A stretch of DNA of 64,000 nt from Larix kaempferi (Eukaryota; Streptophyta; Pinopsida; Pinales; Pinaceae), in the NCBI GenBank assembly GCA_027924585.1, contig BSBM01000596.1, positions 10,559,501 through 10,623,500 of the forward strand, read 5' to 3'. The first letter of the stretch is position 1, and each line of letters begins with the position of its first letter. A program made the translations under genes and the position numbers. Below are positions 24,276-36,442 of this stretch, in pieces. The notes beneath the pieces were generated by a model. It did no database searches. It was not told the DNA's origin and saw nothing but the letters and a program-made list of their open reading frames with translations.

Positions 24276-25202
24276 AAGTCATGCTGCAATAGTATATAAT
24301 GATTGTTAGCAAAGGAAAATAAATTACATAACTCAGAGATTTAGTTATTGAACATGCATTCCTACTATGTGAGGAGCAAGCGCCTCTGTTCATAGGTATT
24401 ACAAGTAAAACAACCAAATAAAATGTTACCAGTAGCGAATTGAAAGAACCCGAGTTTGACAAACGCTATAGCTACCAAATGATAAATAACAAAGGTAAAA
24501 TGTAACGTAGGGAAATGTTGTTGCGGTCTTATTGAAAGGCCGAAATCTCCATTATTCAGAGCAAGAAAGGCACTACATATGTGTTTGAAGAGAGATTTTA
24601 ACAAGTAATACTTATGGAATGGCGCCTAATTTCCAGCTACCTTCATTTAAGATCCGTAGGCTCTATTACCACAACAGTACTATGAGTTATTACCATAGCA
24701 GTACTATGAGTTGTGCATTGTTTTTTATCCTCACCGTCGATCATAGAGTGGGAATTCCAAGTGGACCGTATGGTTGACAACAAAGGCTTGAACTTGATGC
24801 TCACTGGTGTTTTGATTAACGCGCCAACCATGGCATTAATGGAGTTGTGCGTTGTTTTCAATCTTCGCCGTTGATCATAGAGTGGGAATTCCAAGTGGAC
24901 CGTATGGTTTACAACATAGGCCTAAACTTGATGCTCACTGGTGTTTTGATTAACGTGCCAAACATGGCATTAATGGAGTAATTGGATATCAAATCTAAGA
25001 TAATATCTAAAACGTCTATCTACATAATTATGCATCCAAGAAGAACTTCCACTTATAAATTCAAGTAAGAGAAACTTATTTAATTTCATATCACAATTAT
25101 CCAAAATAATTATGCTTCCAAGAAGAACTTTTACTTGTAATTCAAGTCATAGGAACTTATATAAAATCTCAATTATCAATTTACGATATTGAAACAATTT
25201 AC
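24276..25202. repeat. 134-bp direct duplication in non-coding DNA
   Basis: A 134-bp segment is repeated head to tail at 24708-24979 (CATAGAGTGGGAATTCC begins at 24742 and again at 24876) with a few percent divergence. The rest has no recognisable gene. Open frames on the minus strand here have no known motif. Confidence 0.7.
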
Positions 25203-25448
25203 TATATTAATGTATGTTATTTCAAAACATTTACATTATTAAAAATATGTGATAAATTAATCCATAGTTCTGTCCATAGCGGCCTATATTAATGTATGTT
25301 ATTTCAAAATATTTACATTATTAAAAATATGTGATAAATTAATCCATAGTTCTGTCCATAGCGGCCTATATTAATGTATGTTATTTCAAAACATTTACAT
25401 TATTAAAAATATGTGATAAATTAATCCATAGTTCTGTTCATAGCGGCC
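25203..25448 (+). repeat. 82-bp tandem repeat, three copies
   Basis: TATATTAATGTATGTTATTT begins at 25203, 25285 and 25367. The three 82-bp copies are almost identical, including the GTCCATAGCGG end, with single substitutions, so the array is young or homogenised. Confidence 0.9.
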
Positions 25449-26046
25449 ATTCAGTCGCTTTACTTGCATCATCCATTTTGATTAAGCTATGCTTTGAGAT
25501 CTTATTTCTGCCATTAGTTATATGCTATGGCAAAGTAGGTTTCTCGGAAAGAATGTTAGCTACTGGTTCTCGGCCACACATTTAACGCTTGCATCTAGAC
25601 GCTGGATATCCACATTCAGGAGTTGGATCGTGCAGCATAACCAGAATGATAGTGGCCGGGACGGAGAATCTTTTGTCCCCAAAATTTTCCAATGTAACAA
25701 GCAATGTGCAAAGTTTTTAAATTAATAATATTATTAATAAAAAAAATTTAATGTTGTTGTTGACATGTTAAATTCTTGAATTTTCCTTTTTAAAAATAAT
25801 TTAAAAATATTTTTTATTTCCAAAAATTAGAAATCTTTGTAGGGATTTATGTCAAATCCCAACTGTACTCTACCAATAGAAAAATCAGATTTTTCTTTTT
25901 CAAAAATTAGAAAATATATTTTTTAAATATTTAAAAATTCAATTTAATAGTTATTTATTTGCTAACATTACTAAACTTAATAATAAATTGTATCAAAATT
26001 AACAATTAATACAAAGTCAAAAGCATTTGACTTTCAAATAAAAAGT
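25449..26046. other. Non-coding right end of the gene-1-specific block
   Basis: No recognisable gene. At about 26047 the sequence AATATATATAATATTCAATA begins to match 38930 onward, which marks the right edge of the block. Confidence 0.55.
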
Positions 26047-29000
26047 ATATCCATAATATATATAATATTCAATAAAAACATAAATGTATTATTAACATTG
26101 ATAAATATTATTAATTTAAATATATTTTATATAAAAAACATTTTTTTTTAATTATAAAATGAAAAGTTTATTTAAAAACAATAACAACAAAAGAACTTGT
26201 CACATTTAAATGGATAAATCTTGAAATATCAGTTCTCTTAATGCAAAAGTCTTAAATTGATACACATTAATCGTAATGTCTTCTTTAATTACTTTAGTCA
26301 ATTGTTATATAAAATGTAGTTTTCACTTTTTTAATTAAACTTTCACAGATCAACAATTGATGATTTTTTTTTTTATATCAAATTGAAATTAAATCAATTA
26401 TTTATAAAATGTAGTTTTTAATTTTTTAATTAAACTTTCACATCAACAATCAGAAAACAAAAATTTAAACCAAATTGAAATTTACAATGACATGTGATCA
26501 AAGGGCCCATACCTTATGCCTAACGCTAACACTAAAAGGTGCAAGGTATGCAAAATAAAATCTAACACCAATGCCTAGTTTTATTAATGAGCTCACTTCT
26601 CTTTCACAACATGCCGCTTCCTCAATGTAAACCTGTAAACTAAGCCCGTGTGTCATGTAGGTGCTATAGAATTAACACGTTCCTAAGCCACTATTCAAAT
26701 GTTTTTTTAAATGTATTGCCTACCATGATATCAAGTTATTAACCCAAGCTAGATATGATAGAATACAATTGCTACCAAATTATAGTCATGGTTGTAAATT
26801 AATGTGGCAATGGATATTTATTAAGGTTTATGTGGTTTAAGTTTGATTGGTCTCTTTATCATTATAAAAGGGAGTGTGCACAAAGATGCTCCCCAAATAT
26901 GTTGCAATGGGAGCGCGCGAGCGGTAAAAAAAAATAGTGCACGCACGCCGCTAAGACCGCTTGCGTGCAAATGTTTGGTAAAGTCCCGAACTGCCAAGTA
27001 GACGTCCACCTATGTCTTAAGAGCATGTGCGCACTACTAGCATGCATGATTTTAACACACACACACTATTAGTGTGCGCGCGTTAATAGTGTGTGTGTGC
27101 TTCTCCGCATATTAAAAATTGGGCCGAGGCTCATTTGTTACCCACTTTTCCCAATTTCATCAGTTCATAGCTTTCCAACAACGCCTCATGACCACATGCA
27201 TGCACATCGATTCTTTGACCAACGTCCCCCAATACTCATCCAGGTAATATTTTTGCTTCTAATTACTATTTTTTTTGTATTTTCGATGATTTAAAAAAAA
27301 ATACATTATAAACAATTCAAAAAACTCAAACAATATTGTAACAAATTCAATTTTTTTAATTGTAGTTAATCTCTACCTCATCACAATGGAAAACGACTAA
27401 GAACCAAACCCTTAAACAAACAACCCATCCAGATAAAACCCCGAAGTAAACATTAACCCCGAGGAGAACCTAAGCACAGAATCCCAAAGAAACAAAATTT
27501 ACACCAATTAAGAATCTTGGTTCAAGAACTTAGAACTACTACAAAACCATCGAGACTCTCCCTACCACATACCTCAACATCATCATTTCCTCGGTTGAAA
27601 ATGCTCATGGTCAATTGACGAGCATAACCGAGTATAGGGCTAGGATGAGAGCATATTATTCCACTGGTCTTAGTAGATACCAAATCAAAGACTTGAACAT
27701 CTCAAAACAAACTCTAATTAGTTTTTTCATTAACCCTAGGACCAACCTACCCCTGATCCACGCAAAAGGAACCTTTGCATGGATTGGTGCACATATTAGC
27801 CATGGAGACAAAACTAGATGAGTCCATGGTTCATGGTTTATGACAAACCTCCTTGCAACAATAGGGATGTCCCACTTTATTTTCTTCGAAAACTATATGT
27901 AGAGTTTGTGTTGGGCCTACATGTAAACTACTTCGACATTATTAAGTTTCATGGGGTTGGTCTTGGATCTTCCAAGGACCGACCCGTCGGTAGGCTTAAC
28001 CCATTGAGAGGACCACTTGCACCTAGTTGTACACCAAACCCCCCTCCATAGACACTTCAGTTACTGGATCTCCTAGTTGATATTGCCACTTGTGTATCAC
28101 AGCTTACTCATATTGTATTACAACACATCATATTTGTGGCATCATCTAGGAATGACACATCAGAGTAACATGGAGAACCATCAGGTGTAGGTCCTTTAGG
28201 CCCCATTGGTCATGGACCATTTAATACAACTAGTGGGCCAAAGGATCCTTTTGACACCCGAGGATTACCCCATAATTTCACTCACTGATGCCATACCTTC
28301 CATGGCCCTACGGAGGATCCTGCATGAGATACCTTTATTTATGAGGTTAGTACATGATTTGTAAATGGTTGATTGAATTTTTAAATATACATTTTACAAT
28401 TGTTTGATTAACAGTGATTAGTGTATTGAATGTGGAATTGATGTTTTTGGCATGTGTAGTTTTTTCAAGATGAAACAACTGAATCAAGGTGGGAGGACAA
28501 TACTGCTCCCAACCTTGATTCTACCATGGCATCAAAAAGTATTGCAACACCTCATTAACATGTATATAAAATAGTGTATGGTTGTAGGATTTAAAAATTG
28601 AGTTAGTTGCAATTTTCATATTTTATAAGAGAAATCAATATTAATTTTTTTTGTGTTTCCACAGGTGCATGCGGAGGAGAATGAGCACAGGTCTCCACCT
28701 GTGCTAAGAAGATCACCTGCCATGCAAGTAACTTGTTTGAAATTAATTATATATTTGATGTATCATGTGAAATTCATTGTGTTTGTATCATTAATTTACA
28801 TGTTTTTTTATTTTAATGAAATGCATTTCATATGTTTATGTAGGTTCCATTGCTGACCATCCAATCACCATACGAACACATTCCCGCGTATATTCCACAT
28901 AGTTCCATGTTTCCACATTTCATGTCGAGTCAGGTGATTGGGCAGTCTTCTCATGTGATCGACATTCCCGTATCTCCCCGTAGGCCGCTTCCACCCATTA

Positions 29001-29765
29001 TATAACCAACAAGAGTATATCGCCACACACACCCATCCACTCATGTGTTTACCCCTAATTTCCAGTATTTGGCTCCATATGTCCCATCCACACGGGCTCC
29101 ATCCACATCAACTACATCCATTTTGCATAAATCTACCCCCGCCCATTTACCAACATCATCCCCTGCCCCCCTACCTACATCATCCCCTGTCCCCCTACCT
29201 ACATCATCCCCCTCCACCACCATTTCCTCAGAGCAAGTTGTGCAACCCAGTGCTCCACTTCTTAGCCCATAAGGGAAATTGCCTACATCACCTCCAATAT
29301 TCATGGTGAGATTTATAAGTTATTTAAAATCTTATAAAGCATGAATGAATTTCATAAAAAAAATCATTTTTGTATTATGTATTAATTATTTTTCTAATTT
29401 TTGTAGGGAGGCATTGCTAAGAGATTGGGATCAAGGAGACAAACACCCCCATCACGACATGTTTTCTCGCCTCAGGTGATTATTCAAGATTTGAATTCTA
29501 CTTGTACTTTTCTAAGTGTACTAATTAAGAGAATTTTGGGAATATTGACATGTTGTTGTTTCCCTTTCAAATCACACCCATACGTAGGGGGCCCCAATCT
29601 TCCTCTAGATCAAAGAGGAGGAAGATCGATTTTGGAGAGAAGCATCAGGATGTCGATGGTGACCAGGATGATTGAGACACCCACTATATACATTAGCCAC
29701 AATGTGGCATTTTCGGTAGGATATGGTTACTTGTGTATAGGCCATGAGCCATCCTTATTACATTT
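26047..29765 (+). pseudogene. E cassette copy 1: unidentified spliced gene, damaged
   Basis: Homologous to 38935-42545 and 44053-47585. It has a TATAAAAGG box near 26866, GC-rich alternating sequence (26880-27080), a non-coding exon ending CATCCAG|GTAATA near 27242, then the main coding exon (about 27363-28345). Short GT-AG exons follow, for example DETTESRWEDN near 28470 and VHAEENEHRSPPVL from 28665. Next come a proline-rich exon (28846-29304, with PTSSPVPL-type repeats from a 24-bp unit), GGIAKRLGSRRQTPPSRH (29407-29475) and a basic end. Against copy 2 it has a 1-bp loss in the main exon, splitting the frame near 27755, and the last acceptor AG is mutated. The protein is not recognised. 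Confidence 0.6.
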
Positions 29766-32480
29766 TTGGGCATGAACACCCACTATTGGGAACGTTTCTC
29801 CATTTTTGGGCATGAGCATCCACTATTGGGAATGATGCTCCATTAAGTTGTTGCTTAAGGAATCCCTTGTGCGACAGAGGGGCGAGATGATGGATAATTT
29901 TTCCTAGATCATTCAATGAATTCCTATGGTAGTGGACACACCTTCAACAAGCATTTATTTTCATAGGTGTGACTCCCTTTAAGGTACAAGTTAACTTTGA
30001 AATTAAACCAAGATCCAATTCATTCATGATTGGCCATCCCTAAAAGATCTAACATATCTCTATAGATTCTTGGGCCTTGCAAACATTTATTGTAGTTTTG
30101 TGTTGGGGTTCTCTCATATCACTTGGACCTTAATCCAAGTGGCCAAGGGTGGAGCCAAAGCAAAGTTTGCTTAGTGTCCATCATACCAAAAATCCTTTGA
30201 GGATCTAAAGCGATGCTTCTACTTAGTGCTTTTCCTCAATCTACAGAATCTATAACAACCTTTTGATATTGAGACAAATCCCTTTGACTATGCAATCAAT
30301 GCATTCCTCACTCAGCATGGACATATGGTGTACTATCATAGTGATACACTCTTTGATGTTGTCAGTATATTTCCCACCTATGACAGGGAGATGTAATCCA
30401 TTGTGTAGGTTATTGATTGTGGAGCCTGATCTTACTAATTTAGAGATGTTGTTGTTCAACCATGTTTGTACCCCAATTTTTATATGCTTTGCAGGTGGAT
30501 TGTACACTCATCCCAACACTAGGTGTGGGGGTCTTTTCATCCCCACAAGGGTCCGGGGGAAAATGGGCCCCCAATGGGGGTTCAAGGGAATTGCCCCCAG
30601 GAAAGGGGGTTTGAGGGAAAATCCCCCGAAAGAAATTTTTGGGTTGTTTTGTTGGCCAACATTTTACTGCCCCGGAGTATTGGGTAGCCCATGGTAATTC
30701 CCCTCTAAAAGGAAGAAATTGTAATACCGTTGTGTAATGTATTGTAGTTTTATAAAGATCTCTATGATTGTGTAAGAGGTATTGAGAGAGAGTGAAGGGT
30801 AAGTCACAGTGGATGTGTTGTAGGTTGTATCCCTTCATTTGTTGGATGGTATCTTAATAAAAGGATTGGCAATTTATCCATGGACGTATCCTAGATTGGG
30901 TGAACCATGTATATTGATGTCTCTCTTGTATTGTGTTTATGTGATTTATATTTGCATCTTGTTTATTGTTATTTATCTGCGATCCTATTTTTCTAACACA
31001 TGCATCTTGTCAATGGAAGCATTATGTCTTGGGGAAGGATACCATCATCCACACTGATCACAAGTATCTGTATTTCATACAGATGAAAATAAAGTTACAG
31101 AACTACCACCATCAGAATTGGTCCACATACATGCAATAGTTCCACTTGAACATCATATATAAGAACGAAAGCACAAACCACGTTGTAGGTTGCCTCATTC
31201 AACCTCTAGTTTTTGTGTTGAATACGTTTCTCAACTCTTATGGACATGCGAAATATGGGTGGGCCATATTATATGATAGTGACCGTAACTTTTCCATTAA
31301 CTATCAGGCATTACAAGTAGGAAGATCAATCTCAAAATTTCATCTCCAAGATTAACTCTTATGCTATCTTGGCCACGTTTGTGGTCCTTCAAGTGAGCAT
31401 GGGAAGATGGCATGGGAGGGACATTATAGTTGAGTGGGAGGGCGGTTCAGTGTAGAGAATATTATTGTAGCTTCACAGAAGTAGTGCTACTCACTAAAGC
31501 TCCAATAGGACATTTGTAAGTACAACTGATCATGCATTTCGTATTCCATTTCCAAACCTGCCATCAAGAGTATGCATTTCGTATGTATTTCGTATTCCTG
31601 AGTATCTTCTAGTCCATCCTATGGTTGATGATAGACACCTTTGAAACTTACCAAATTGACTTCCTTAAAAACTAATGGGTTGATAGATGTGGTTAACATG
31701 ATGATTTTGCATATCCTGAGAATGTACAAATCCAAACAGCCTTTTACTTGGGATGAGAGCCTTCCTTATGTTCAACGTAGCTACAACAAAGCCCTTCATA
31801 GCTCTGTTATTCAAAACCCTTTTGAGGTATGCTTAAGGTTCTCTCCATGAGTACCAATTGATGTACGACTTCCCATTGCATATACATAGGAATAATCCTC
31901 ACATTTTGAAACTAAGTTTCATTAGAAAGCCAATTTTTTTGAGTGGATCAACCACATCCAACATCAAGTTAATGATATCTTACAGAAAGCGACATGACCA
32001 ACATCGGGTTCCACATAAGTATCAGGTTGGTGAAAAGGTTTGGTTATGTTTACAGAAAGAGCGCCTCATAGTGCCTCATCGAAAGATCTACCCACTTTGA
32101 TATGGACCTTACACCATTACCAAAGCTATGGGTGACAATGATTTTGAGTTAAGCATTCCCCCTTTTCTTGGCTTGCACTCTATCTTTAATGTAGAGCTAA
32201 TTTGACCATATTTTCCACCTCTCATGGACACCACAAAGGTATTTAAGCACTTAGCCCCTATAGAACTCAATCCTGATTTCATTGAGAAGGATATGGTCCA
32301 TTCTATAATGGATAATGAGATGAAGGGAACTCTCTAGAAGAACATCCAATTGTATCGAGTCGTCAAAGCAGGGCAACTTCTTCACCATTGAAAGTGGCTC
32401 ACCAAAAGTCAAATTTAGCAAACATTTCCTCATATTATGTAGGCACTTGACACAATGGGGACCAGTGCTTCCTAAGTGGG
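29766..32480 (+). pseudogene. Ty3/gypsy gag-pol remnant, unit B
   Basis: Decayed gag start (about 29766-30002) is fused directly to reverse transcriptase/RNase H sequence at 30003, so the rest of gag, protease and the front of reverse transcriptase are deleted. RNase H (DPHTD-type box as IIHTDHKYL at about 31050) is split by the solo LTR at 30411-30998. Integrase fragments follow, with IQNPFEVCLRFSP (about 31808-31847) and KYQVGEKVWL (32019-32050), and the tail IQLYRVVKAGQLLHH near 32346. About 270 bp of integrase core is missing at 31570-31600. Stops and frameshifts occur throughout. Confidence 0.82.
30411..30998 (+). mobile_element. Solo LTR, unit B
   Basis: Same insertion as at 5006-5560, in the same RNase H position. 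The terminal TG is mutated (TATTGA) and the 3' flank reads CATGC instead of TAGGC. It contains a strongly G- and C-run-rich tract at 30525-30640 capable of hairpins. Confidence 0.75.
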
Positions 32481-33290
32481 GAGGAATTATCTAGATGGAC
32501 ATTGGTTGACTACGGCTCAAAACACAATTTTTCATCTTAGTAATTTTTTACAATTTTTTTTGGCTCCAGAACTTGTGGGGCCATTTTGAGCTCTAAATGA
32601 CATTTTTTTGGCATGAAAATGCTTTGAGTATAGCCACATGCTATGCACCAATATATTTGGAATGCATTCTTCTCAGCTATCCCTTTTTGACAAACTACCA
32701 AGTACCCTAAATGGGGATCGTATGAAAAAGTTACTCCCCTGGGAAGTTGACATATCAACTAACCACAAGCGGGCCCACAAACCTTTTGGTGTTTCATCTT
32801 TTGGACTAGGATTTTGGATTTTTAGGGTTTTCTCGATGATGCTTTATGTTAAAAGGTCCTTTTTGGCCTCAATATCTCATAACTACATCTTGAATGACAT
32901 TTAGATCACTTACACATCTAATCCATCTAAAGGTATCTTCCACACGTTACTAAAATCAACACCAATACCCATGGAAGTTCACCTATAATGTTCAATCAAT
33001 TAACACAAAACACCCATACATGTCCTCCTGCAATGTTTAGATACAAATAAAATACCCATGGATGCAATTGTACATGCAAGATAACAAGAAAACTCAAAGT
33101 AACTTATTATTATGGCTTACTGTTAATATGGGTCAATTTACAAATTATGTGAAGATAATAATCCCAAGTCAACTTTTTAATTTCACATTGAATAATATTG
33201 AGATTTTAAGACCCATGATAACCAACAAACTCCACTAATTTAAATACATGTAACTACATCAATAAAAACCAATAACATAATGATGCATTT
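32481..33290 (+). repeat. LTR-like 3' flank, unit B
   Basis: Counterpart of 13421-14580, shortened by a deletion near 32870 that removes the polyadenylation-like signal and the 98-bp duplication found in units A and C. No gene. Confidence 0.5.
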
Positions 33291-36090
33291 ATTTACAAAT
33301 ATTATGATCTACAAAACTCTTTGAAAGCATCCTCGTTTGCAAGTAGTATCCTTTCTGAAACTCTTTAAGATACAAACGTTTATCCATTATTTTGTTTATT
33401 TACAAATATCATCCTCTACATAACTCTGTGCAAGAAACTCACTTTGTGTCTTAACTTTCTCAATTACTTTTTTGCAATACACAGTTATTGTCATCTATGC
33501 TATATCATTAACATAATGTATTATGTAATCCGAGTCATAATCAACCACAAGAAAAGAAAAACATTATTGAGGAACTTCATTTTATATTCCACATCCAAAC
33601 ATTTAAACTCAACTTCCATGACCATTTAAAAAAAAACATAATGATTCCTTTACAAACATTTAAACTCAGCTTCCATGACCATGAACTCTAATGCCATGTG
33701 AATACTAAAAGTTTTTATCTAAGATACCATTAAAAAAGAGGAAACACTAAAGTACCCCTTAAAGCTAATAACATAACTAACCTTTAAAGCTGGAAACATA
33801 GTTAGTCCTTCAAACCCCGTGAAGCTATTTAATAGTTGCTCCCTCAGCAACCAACATAGTTGGTCGGCGTTGCTCCCTCAGCAACCAACATAGTCGGTTG
33901 GCCAGTGGCGAAGTTTAAATTCAGTGTTCAAAGAACTCATATACTTTTATTTCTATCCTGGTATATCTTGACAACGTTTAAACTCTCCATACGCTATTGC
34001 TATGTTTTTATGAGCTGCTACAAGAAAATATATATTTGGTTTCATAATTTTGCATCGTTAATATTTGATAAGTCGTCGCAGCAAGTTTCTCTGTAAGAAT
34101 CCATACGAAACGTAATTAAATAAATTTTCTGCTCTCTGCCCAACAACAAAAAGACGTTGATATGTGCATTGCTTTACACTCACTTTCGGTGGTACAGGCT
34201 GCACGCATTGCAATACATGGCTCTATGTGATACAAGTGGGCTAATAATATCCATCCTGTCAGTTTTTACAGTGAGCTATTTTATTGTCTAATTGTTCTGT
34301 TTATTTTCTTCTCTAATTTCATTTGATGTGATCTTATGCTTTCTTCCACGATATAAAAAGTAAAACTTTCAGATCAACAACTTACTTTATTTTCTTCTCT
34401 AATAAAGAATGAGAAGTAAACAGGTATATAAAACTTCAAACTTCCTCTTAGAGGTGTAGAAATGAAGAAATTGTCTTAGAAAAACATGGAATATATTCAG
34501 CACATATTTGATTCATATCACAATAACAGATGTCGCGGAAGAGTGTCCTGGAGGTTCCAGTCATATCTCAATAACTAGAATATATGTTACGATGTGAATC
34601 ACTAGAATATATGTTACGATGTGTTAAGGAAAAGTGCCTTGGAGGTGTGGGGGAGATTTTCCCTATCAAAAGATATGAAATACATTTTAATACATATTCC
34701 AATCATTAAAGAATATATGAAGAAGAGTTCTTTGAAGATATGGAAATAGAAGTTTTTTTTTTAAATGGTATGGAAATATATTTTAAAAAAAATCAATCAT
34801 ATCTTAATAAATCATTTGAAGAGTGCTTTGGATGTGGAAATGGAGGGGAAATATCATTTAAATGATGTGGAGATATCTTTTAACATGACATCTTTTAGTA
34901 GCACATTTCAATTATGTGTTATTGGAAGATATCTCCATGTCTTTTAAAAGGGAATATTTCTTCTTGCTATGTTATATTTTACCACTTTACAAAGTTGAAT
35001 TCAACAATCATTATATTTTTTTATCATTTGCATTAATATTTCTCAAAGCTATTTGACACTAGACTAAAAGTTGAGCAAAATCTATGTATCACAGTCTCAT
35101 TAGAAATCATTTTTCAAGTAAAGAGTCCTTTTAGGACACTCAAGGACCTCAATGGACATGTTATGTCAGCATTAGAATGAGTATGTAGCTAGAGTTGAAG
35201 ATCTTGAGTGAAGGAAGCATTGATTCAGATATTAAGGTCTATAATGAATTGATTGTTGTACTTTTTCATCATATTAAGATATCTCTTCTTTTCCTTCCCT
35301 AACTTAGAGTTGTATTTGTTGAAATTCTTGCTAGGTTAGAATTCATATTTCTATAAGTTGGGTATATGTTTGACTTCTTTGAATTAAATTGTTAAATTGC
35401 TATATGTCTTTGAAAAAAGGTGTAGGTGGTTGTTATGCGATATGGAGTAATAACATCTCCCATGCATTTCCACTCATAATCAAACTATATCTCAATTACT
35501 CCATGTCCTTTAAAACTAAAAGTATCCCCTTCATGTCTAAACATATTCCAATTATTTCTCAATCACACTATACCATGCCATTTTAAAAGAGAACATCTTG
35601 CCTCCATTTCCACATATCTCAACCACCCTTTTTCTCTAAAAAAAAAACGTAACCCTCCATTTCCACATATTTCAACTACCGAAGACCCCATATCTTATAT
35701 TTGTTTCCACATATATGAACCATCATTTGTCCTTAAAAAAAACTCCACCCTTATTTCCACATATCTCATCCATCCCTTATCCTTAAAAAAAAAACACTCC
35801 ATTTCCACATATCTCAACCACCCTAGATCTTTTTTTAAAAGAAAAAATTAAAACCATATCTCCATAAATAAAGTTATGTAATTATTACCAATCCCTTTAA
35901 TTTTTTTACATGGCCCCATGTCCTGTCCTTCAATAGGCAAGATTCCCACTATAATTCACTTCAATAAGTGATATGTATGCTAATGTTCCAATCATATTTC
36001 AAATAAGTATATGAATTTGTTTCAACACACATTGAAAGTGCAACCATTAACATAAGAATGGAATATGCCCCATGCTGGTGAAAAAGGAAA
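33291..36090 (+). repeat. Shared upstream region of gene 2, with short minisatellite
   Basis: Counterpart of 14581-17800. The minisatellite (35440-35860) keeps about half of the blocks found before gene 1, because the 5' part of the array is deleted at about 35436. No gene recognised. Confidence 0.65.
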
Positions 36091-36094
36091 GATC

Positions 36095-36400
36095 TACCCC
36101 TCCATTTCAACACCGCCTAGCAAATATTCCGGCGATTCAGATAAAGTCTGGAGCATATCCCTTGCTTTTAAAAGAGAAGATCTAGCCCCCTCCATTTCAA
36201 CACTTCCTGGGCAGTCTTCCCTGTCTTTCTACTTGGATTTGAGAGGAAGCTTTACATAGCTGTTCACTGTTGGCAAGAGAAGATCTAAACCCCTCCATTT
36301 CAACACTTCCAGGACACTCTTCCATGTCTTTCTGCTTGGATTTGAGAGGAAGCTTTACATAGCTGTTCACTGTTCACTGCTGGCCGTTTGTATCTGTTAA
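36095..36400 (+). promoter_or_regulatory. Promoter-proximal direct repeat of gene 2
   Basis: Counterpart of 17819-18110: CATTTCAACACTTCC and GAGGAAGCTTTACATAGCTG occur twice, ending about 60 bp before the start codon. Inferred promoter or 5' leader. Confidence 0.45.
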
Positions 36401-36442
36401 GTTCTTGATCTGAAAGTTGCATTCTCAAGCTAGGTAGAAAGC

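Noticed and set aside
29041-29309. Overlapping open frames on both strands in the proline-rich part of the E cassette
   Set aside because: The C-rich repeat lacks stops in several frames. Only the frame that joins the neighbouring exons is kept.
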